Assembly (NCBI GenBank): GCA_023897205.1
Contig: JAHWDD010000001.1
Location: forward strand, 2,604,001-2,668,000
DNA length: 64,000 nucleotides
Source: Exophiala sp. HKRS030
Lineage: Eukaryota > Ascomycota > Eurotiomycetes > Chaetothyriales > Herpotrichiellaceae
Direction: 5' to 3'
How positions within the stretch are numbered: position 1 is the first letter of the stretch; every line of letters begins with the position of its first letter. This document shows, piece after piece, positions 57,791 through 64,000 of this stretch. The position numbers were made by a program, and so were the translations under genes. The notes under the pieces were generated by a model. The model saw only the letters and a program-made list of their open reading frames with translations, was not told the DNA's origin and searched no databases.

Positions 57791-59453
57791 CCAACCATCC
57801 ACCGACATCCTCAGTAAGTGGACTTTGTGGAGCCTGCCGATCAAGGCACCAACCGCCACAGGCTTCCATCCGCCCACCTACTCCGTACATACACTAACTA
57901 ACAACACCATGTAGGCTGGAGGCGACGAGCCCATTAAAGCCATCATACTTCTTCCCACTCAACGCAAGAGGCGGTGTGGTGTGTCCACGTCCTGTCGAAA
58001 GCCTCCAACGCCCAATCCTCGCCCATTTCCTCCAGCTTATCAAAGTTCAAGTCAAGTGCTTCGGTCACCTGCCTACCAGGCCTTCATGGTCTGCATGGCA
58101 AGCAATTGGAGCGATGAGCCCAAGGAAGCCCTCTCGCGCACTTGGGCGTCTGCATCGATGCGCGTAAATGCTGGGAGAGCACACTTGCTGCCTAGATTTG
58201 CCATGCCACAGGTGTGCTCTTACTGGCCTAACTCATGTGCCTACTGCAATTCTCTCATGACAAAACCGCAACAAAAAGCTGGACAAGGAGCACCTGTCCT
58301 TCCAGGCAGCGGCTCTCAGAAATCCCAATCAATCTCACACTTGTGCATCCCATGGTCACGGCATCCTCCAGGCCACTCACGCCCATGAACCATGAGCCAC
58401 GAGCCACGAGCCGCATCCGCTAATTGAAGGGGAAGAGACTGCTCCCAAAATCACTCATGTATCAAATTGCTCGTTCTTCAGCCTCACTGACCAGTTCCTC
58501 CTCTCCCCAATCCATTATGGAGATCCGAGGCTCTTATAAGTCATACACAGATGATACAAACGCTCGCGTACGCGGCTGATGAACAATGCCTCAACCACCC
58601 TCAACAGACAAATGCCAGAGGCAAAGCCCACCTTGGACTTGTCTCCGCAGAGATTAGAGGCCACTCACTCGAAGCTCTGGGTCTATATCTAGATAAGTGG
58701 CTGGACTGCTCACCAACCTCATATTGTCAGACACAATTGCCTTACATCCACGTAATTGCAATGCCTGAGCGATACCCGGCTCAACAATTCGTATATCCTG
58801 TTACTGTGATTGGCCAACAGAAGACCGGTCACTGACCTTCGCCGCGCTTTTGCCCTTGACCGATATTTGGCCCTGGGTCCAGAATGCTTCCAAGATAGCT
58901 TACCCACCGCATTCTAGGCTTCATCGGACATAATCTAGTCCAGGTTAGCAAATACGAATCCGACTCCCACTCCCCAACATACAGTTCCCACTAACTTGAG
59001 CGCTCTATCTCAGGTCTAGCGTCCTGGGGAACAGTCGATTTCCAGCACGCCAATTAATCAGGCAAACTAAGCCTCACTTTTGCTAGGCACCAAATCATAG
59101 CAGCTCTCAGCTAATGTCTCACATGCAGATAACAGGCGCGAGACTCCACGTTCAATGGGCACAGTGGCACACGCCATTCTAACTTCTTTCTAAGCCTTGC
59201 GACCTGGAGACAAGTGCATTGCCAGAAAGACCCTGCATCTCCCCTCCATTAATTTCTACATAATCCCCATTCCCCACACAATTTTCCCTGCCAGCCTTGT
59301 CCTACAATACTCTTACTCCATGCTTCCAGCGTCATCCAATCCTCCGGTAACAGGTGAAATTTCATATTCTGACCCCGGCTGGGTGGTTCGTGTGGAAGAA
59401 TTGACAAGTTCCGGCACTTCGCCTTCAAAAAATCCAGTCTCGACGGCCTCGTG

Positions 59454-62400
59454 ATGGACGATTACTTCTCGCATCAAATCAATGCGACCATGGACGGAGA
59501 ACAAAAGCAGCCTCTCGAGGATGAAGCAAAGCCCACAGAAGGCCATCCAACTCAACCAGATGGGGGTCTCGTACTTGGAGGAGGCCGAACAATCAAACTT
59601 ATGCTCGTGCCGGACCAGCCCTCCGCGAGTCCACCACCTCCTGTCAAGAAGAAACCCAAACCACATCCACAGGACAAGATGAGCAAATTTTGGAACAACT
59701 TCGATCCCGAGTACACAGGCCAGGTCACTCGGATCTTGCCAGATCGGCTGACTAAGAAGGGAGTGCTCGCCACGAAACTGGCGGGTGAGACAGCTCACCG
59801 TGCTGTAAAATCCTACGAAAACGCAAGGGATAGCTGCATTCGTGATGTCAAGCGCATTATTAAGGAGTGCCGAGGTGCCAATCAAAGATATACTGATAGT
59901 CGCTGGGATATTGAGCGGGATCTGAAAATCACAAGAGCTAAGGACTGTTTGCTCAGCCTCACTGTCGATGACAGTGAAGAAAAATCATTTCCAGCGGATG
60001 CAAAGCGTGTCACAGTAAGTCGCAAGGTAAGAAATTATGACTTGAAGTGCTGATCAATGCAAGGATATCTTTGAAAATCCTCAGTTCTATGTCGGCGGCG
60101 TCACAAATGATGACATTATGCAAGGTTATGCAGGGTGAGACGATCTCCTCAATACCTAGACATACTAGTGTCCTGATTGTAATGCAGAGATTGTTGGTTT
60201 CTAGCCGCTCTTTCAGTGTTGGGCTGCAACCAGAAATTCATTGACCGTGTTTGTGTCATCCAAGATCAAGCTGTCGGCGTTTATGGTTTTGTCTTTCACA
60301 GAGGTATGACACTTGTTAACCTGATAAATGTTTGTTGCTGAACCAAACTGTTAAACAGATGGAGAATGGCATCAATGCATCATTGATGACAAACTCTACT
60401 TAAGAGCCCCCGCGTATGATGAAAGTGGAGATATAGTCCTTGGTCAATATGGTGTTCGGCGCATCGACCAAGAAGGTCAATATCAGGAACTTTTCCAAAG
60501 GGGTTCACAAGCTTTATATTTTGCTCAGTGTCGTGATCAGAACGAAACCTGGGCTAGCTTGCTTGAGAAGTAAGTTCAAGCCCATGCATTACGAGAAGTC
60601 GACATCAATACTAAACATATTGAAAAGGGCCTATGCCAAGGCACACGGTGACTATGCTTCTATTTCAGGTGGTCAAACAGGGTAAGTGGTACAGAAACCA
60701 TTTCCTCGAATGATTGGTCTTTTGTGGCATCTTGCCACTATCCTACTCTGCAAAAACGAGAACGGTAGATTTTGCACAGCACACAAGGTGACTAACCGAG
60801 AGATGTTATAGCGAAGCAATCGAGGATCTCACCGGCGGCGTAACTACGGAGATTTACACAACCAACATCCTTTCTCCTGATGATTTCTGGAAAAATGAAC
60901 TTTCAAGAATTGGTCAGGATTTTTTATTCTCTTGCGCCGTGGCTAGATGGCGAGAGTAAGTCAATTCATTCGTTGACGGATCGAAGATCTCTTGGACATA
61001 GCTAGTCTCCGCGTGTTTCTTGCTAATACTCTGTGCTCAACAGATGGAGACCTTATTTGGTAGTCAACGAGAAAATACGAGAAGAACGTCGCTCTGGGAT
61101 TGTCAGCCAGCATGCCTACGCCGTACTAGACACGTACGAGGGCCACGGTCAACGTCTTGTCAAGATTCGCAACCCTTGGGGCCGCAAGGAGTGGAGCGGT
61201 GCGTGGAGCGATGGCTCGAAAGAATGGACTTCAGAGTGGCTGACACGGCTGAACCATCAATTCGGCGACGACGGCATTTTCTGGATGACGTATAAAGATA
61301 TGCTAGCTAAGTATAAGTATATCGACCGTACGCGAATATTCGGACCCGAGTGGCACGTGGCCCAGCAATGGATGACCGTGCAAGTTCCATGGAGCCCACT
61401 GGATTATCAAACCAATTACTTCAGTATCGATGTCCCCGAAGATACCGAAGCAGTGGTCGTATTGTCGCAGCTCGATGACCGGTACTTTAAGGGTTTACAG
61501 GGAAAATACAGCTTCACCCTGCAATTTCGAGTTCAAAAAGACGAGGATGACGAAGAAGAGTATATCGCCCGTAGCAAACTCAATTACGAATTACAGCGCT
61601 CGGTGAACGTGGAGGTCCACCTGACAAAGGGTACATACACAGTTCTTGTCAAGGTCGAGGCCTACAGCAGTGGTTATGATGATGTGGAGACCGTGATTCG
61701 GAAAAACCTCACCAGGAAAAACAAGATAACTCAAATCGGCAAATTATATGATCTCGCTCATCAAAAGGGTCAAACACCTGGCTCCTCTTCCTCGAAATCA
61801 ACTCCGCAGTCACATTCCAGTTCTGGAATGTCTACGCCATGTGCCTCCGGTGCTCTGACTCCCGGTTCCACTGCCTCATCCTCGTCCTCTAGTACACCAA
61901 AGGACAATGATAAGGACAAGGACAAGGACAAGGATGAGGACGAAGAAAAGGAAAAAGACCCCGATCGCAATCCATGGAATGCAAGCTGCATTGTAGGATT
62001 GAGGGTATACAGCAAACAAGCAGACTTGAGCCTCAAAGTGGTAGTGCCGAGCAACGAGGACGACAGCATTGTTCCACCGACTTTAGATCGCGACGATCTG
62101 GCAAAAAGTGCTCTGGTCGAAGCTCAAGCCAACACGGAGAAGGTGGAAGGGAATCAGACCGACAATCCCCAAGCATGCGAGAACGAACCCGAGAACGACA
62201 CCAGTAACGACGGAAATGTGGTCGATCCAACCTTGCCTGTTTCCCAGTCAGAACAGCCAGCAGAAAGTGAAACCCCAGACACAGACCTTCAGGAACAGCA
62301 AGCAGAGCAAGAACCCGCCCAGGATGTCGAAAACCCTTTGAATGAGCCAAAGGAAGACTTATCAAACCCTGCCACTAATGCAGATGCAGTCTCGATTTCT

Positions 62401-62484
62401 ATTACCATCGCATCATCAGCTCCCACGGAAGACCCCAAAAGCCTTTCGCATCCTGTATCAACATCTTCTCCATCAGACGAATGA
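59454..62484 (+). CDS. Calpain-family cysteine protease
   Basis: Seven exons: 59454-60014, 60064-60134, 60188-60303, 60359-60569, 60628-60681, 60812-60955 and 61044-62484; 865 residues. The N-terminal region of about 190 residues has a charged helical stretch (YENARDSCIRDVKRIIKECR). The catalytic core then follows with the Cys in GDCWFLAAL (Cys213), His in SQHAYAV (His409) and Asn in IRNPWG (Asn429), the complete calpain triad, plus KIRNPWGRKEWSGAWSDGS. A C2-like domain follows (FRVQKDEDDEEEYIARSKL). The C-terminal 200 residues are low complexity (Ser-rich, then DKDKDKDKDEDEEKEKD, then Glu/Pro/Ser). Calpains are cytosolic, often Ca2+-regulated, limited-cleavage proteases; this one has no EF-hands. 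It is not clearly the PalB group, so substrate and pathway are unknown. Intron 1 has an alternative donor 12 nt downstream. Confidence 0.9.
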
Positions 62485-63170
62485 TCGGACACGAGGTGAT
62501 TGTCTGAAAAATCAACTGTTCCCATTAAACCCCGCACCAAGAATCTCAGCACTCCAGGACGGTTCCTGCATCTTGTCTCCAGCACACCCTGATAGCAATA
62601 TGTATGATAACAGAGACTAAACTCCGAAGCCCATCCCTCGATGGAGAACCTACGAAATAGGGAAGACAGTCGCCACAACCCCTTTGCTATATCATTCAGC
62701 TAATCACGAAATTGAGCGATCTCTTGAGCGAAATCCAGCGCAGTCGGAGAGGAAATTGAACCATCATGGCGTTCAAGGCGCAAATAGGAGCAGTATCAAT
62801 CACAAGGTGATTTGGATATCTCAACTTCTTTCTAGATCCCCGTCATATTCATGACGTTTCCATTCAAATATTTGATGAAACTTTGACAAACGAAGCCAAG
62901 TCTATGCTAGCTCGTGGTAATTAACTAACTAGTATTTTCTGATCTCCATCTCATTGCTAGTCAGTCTTACAAAGTTACCGTTGTCTAGAAGCACTTACTC
63001 ATCTATCCACCTTTCACCTCTCCCTACTGTGAAACCACTGATCCCGCAAACACCACACTCGCAATCCATCCCACATCACACCACTCCAGTGAGCTCACCC
63101 CGCTCGCCCGCCCGCCCGCCTTCAGCATGATGCCAACCCACAACCCCCAGTACCTTAGTTAGTTAACGGG

Positions 63171-63200
63171 TACGGTACGGTACGGAGTCAGTCAGTCAGT
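63171..63200. repeat. TACGG triplicate followed by AGTC repeat
   Basis: Three TACGG units (63171-63185) run directly into about four AGTC units, and the junction makes TACGGAGTC, close to the TACGGAGTA word. Confidence 0.75.
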
Positions 63201-63620
63201 TCGTCAAACAAGTAAATCCCAAGTCATGTAACTTCAAACACGCATCTCGGGGACACACAGGCGCCCATAGAGATTCTGATTATTGAAAATCCCGCCCGAC
63301 ACAACGCCCCTCCTCCTCCCCCTCCTCCTACGCTGTGTCGTGGTCGGAAACATACCTCTCTTCCTTTTTTTTTCCAAGACTCCAACTTAACTGAGATTTT
63401 TAGTTGGAACTAATTTGGTTTCTTTCGATTTAATCGTACCTACACTAATTCAGAGTCGGACATGTGAGTGGATACGGGATACAGGATGCTGGTGGTATGG
63501 TGGTCTGGTGGTCTAGAGATCAAGGCTAGGTAACTGGAGGTATTGAATACTCGAGCAGGCCCGGTGGGGTGGCACGCGAACGAGCAGACAAGCTGGCAAG
63601 GCTGCAGTTCTCTACGACTT

Positions 63621-63724
63621 AGATGGATAGATAAGTAGATAGATAGATAGATACGTAGATACGTAGTACATACATGCAGAGATGCGTGGGTAGGTAGGTA
63701 GGCAGGCAGGTAGGCAGGGAGGTA
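63621..63724. repeat. GATA and GTAGGCAG compound microsatellite
   Basis: A run of GATA/GTAGATA units (63621-63665) is followed after a short spacer by GGTA/GGCA units (63690-63724). It is a length-variable compound repeat. Confidence 0.75.
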
Positions 63725-64000
63725 TGTGAGTCAGGAGATACGATGAAATAGTCACGTAAGTGAATAGCTCTTTATATTCCAGCCGCTGGTCCGCGGCATA
63801 TTTCATTGTTTAATCATCCGAGACACAGTCAGGCCTTCTTTTCGTACTTGGATTCTATGTAACAGATCTGTCACGGGCTACCACGCCTTCATACACAATC
63901 CATCTAATAGTCATTACACTTGCATTTCCGATTCTCCATAGCAGCACCAGCCATAACGCTACCACGACCGCAACCACGGCTGGGGCCACGATCAAGGTCA

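Larger units (their letters stand above)
56842..59453. other. Intergenic: no supported gene; several microsatellites
   Basis: 2.6 kb between the divergent YCF1 and calpain genes, so both promoters lie here. It holds TACGGAGTA words (57158, 57306 and 57879 on the minus strand), a GATGGA repeat and a CCA repeat. Frames such as 57981-58388 are featureless. The stretch 59200-59450 immediately before the calpain start is open in several frames and might be leader. Confidence 0.5.
62485..64000. other. Intergenic: microsatellite-rich, no supported gene
   Basis: 1.5 kb after the calpain gene. The DNA is rich in simple repeats (TACGG, GTCA, GATA and GGTAGGCA types) and has a poly-T run near 63366. 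No frame longer than about 90 codons is protein-like. The last 200 bases may begin the next gene, but nothing can be assigned. Confidence 0.5.

Noticed and set aside
63621..63724. CRISPR-like or other spaced repeat array
   Set aside because: The units are 4-8 bp simple-sequence repeats without unique spacers, i.e. a microsatellite.

Overview
The window looks like chromosomal DNA of a filamentous ascomycete (Pezizomycotina). Genes have short introns of about 46-160 bp with GTRNGT-type donors and CTRAY-like branch sites. Several families are typical of moulds: DUF2841, DUF3669, the zinc-cluster-less fungal transcription factor family, class II myosin and a vacuolar YCF1-type pump. Intergenic DNA in the right half is rich in the word TACGGAGTA, which I associate with Eurotiomycetes; the order cannot be settled from sequence alone.

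Layout, left to right. 1-852: 3' part of a GST-like gene. 3572-4962: RfeG-like regulator with a disturbed frame. 6384-8138: BTB/POZ protein, convergent with the complex I 9.5 kDa subunit (8841-9245, minus). 11947-13504 (minus): fungal transcription factor lacking a zinc cluster, divergent from an extended-SDR reductase (14452-15456). 16504-18103: WBP1 (OST48), convergent with PET191 (18657-19093, minus). 20184-21398: DUF3669 protein. 21399-23598: AT-rich island. 23599-27609 (minus): class II myosin with most of its tail missing, divergent from a Red1-like zf-C3H1 protein (28477-32620). 32621-34917: second AT-rich island. 34918-40468 (minus): SAC3. 42117-44416 (minus): DUF2841 protein. 44417-51697: 7.3 kb without a recognisable gene. 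51698-56841 (minus): YCF1. 59454-62484: calpain. 62485-64000: microsatellite-rich DNA.

Most genes are unlinked housekeeping functions (glycosylation, respiration, mRNA export and turnover, cytokinesis, vacuolar detoxification). The only pair that looks functionally coupled is the divergent transcription factor and reductase. SAC3 and the zf-C3H1 gene both act on nuclear RNA but are convergent and separated by an AT-rich island.

I found no convincing new defence, mobile or biosynthetic system. The strongest unusual signals are these. First, the myosin II gene ends abruptly beside an AT-rich island. Second, five otherwise intact conserved genes show about eight apparent single-base losses, all in the same direction, which looks like deletion-biased assembly error rather than decay. 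Third, two clean GC-AG introns occur in WBP1 and YCF1. Fourth, two different short intergenic words partition between the left and right halves of the window.
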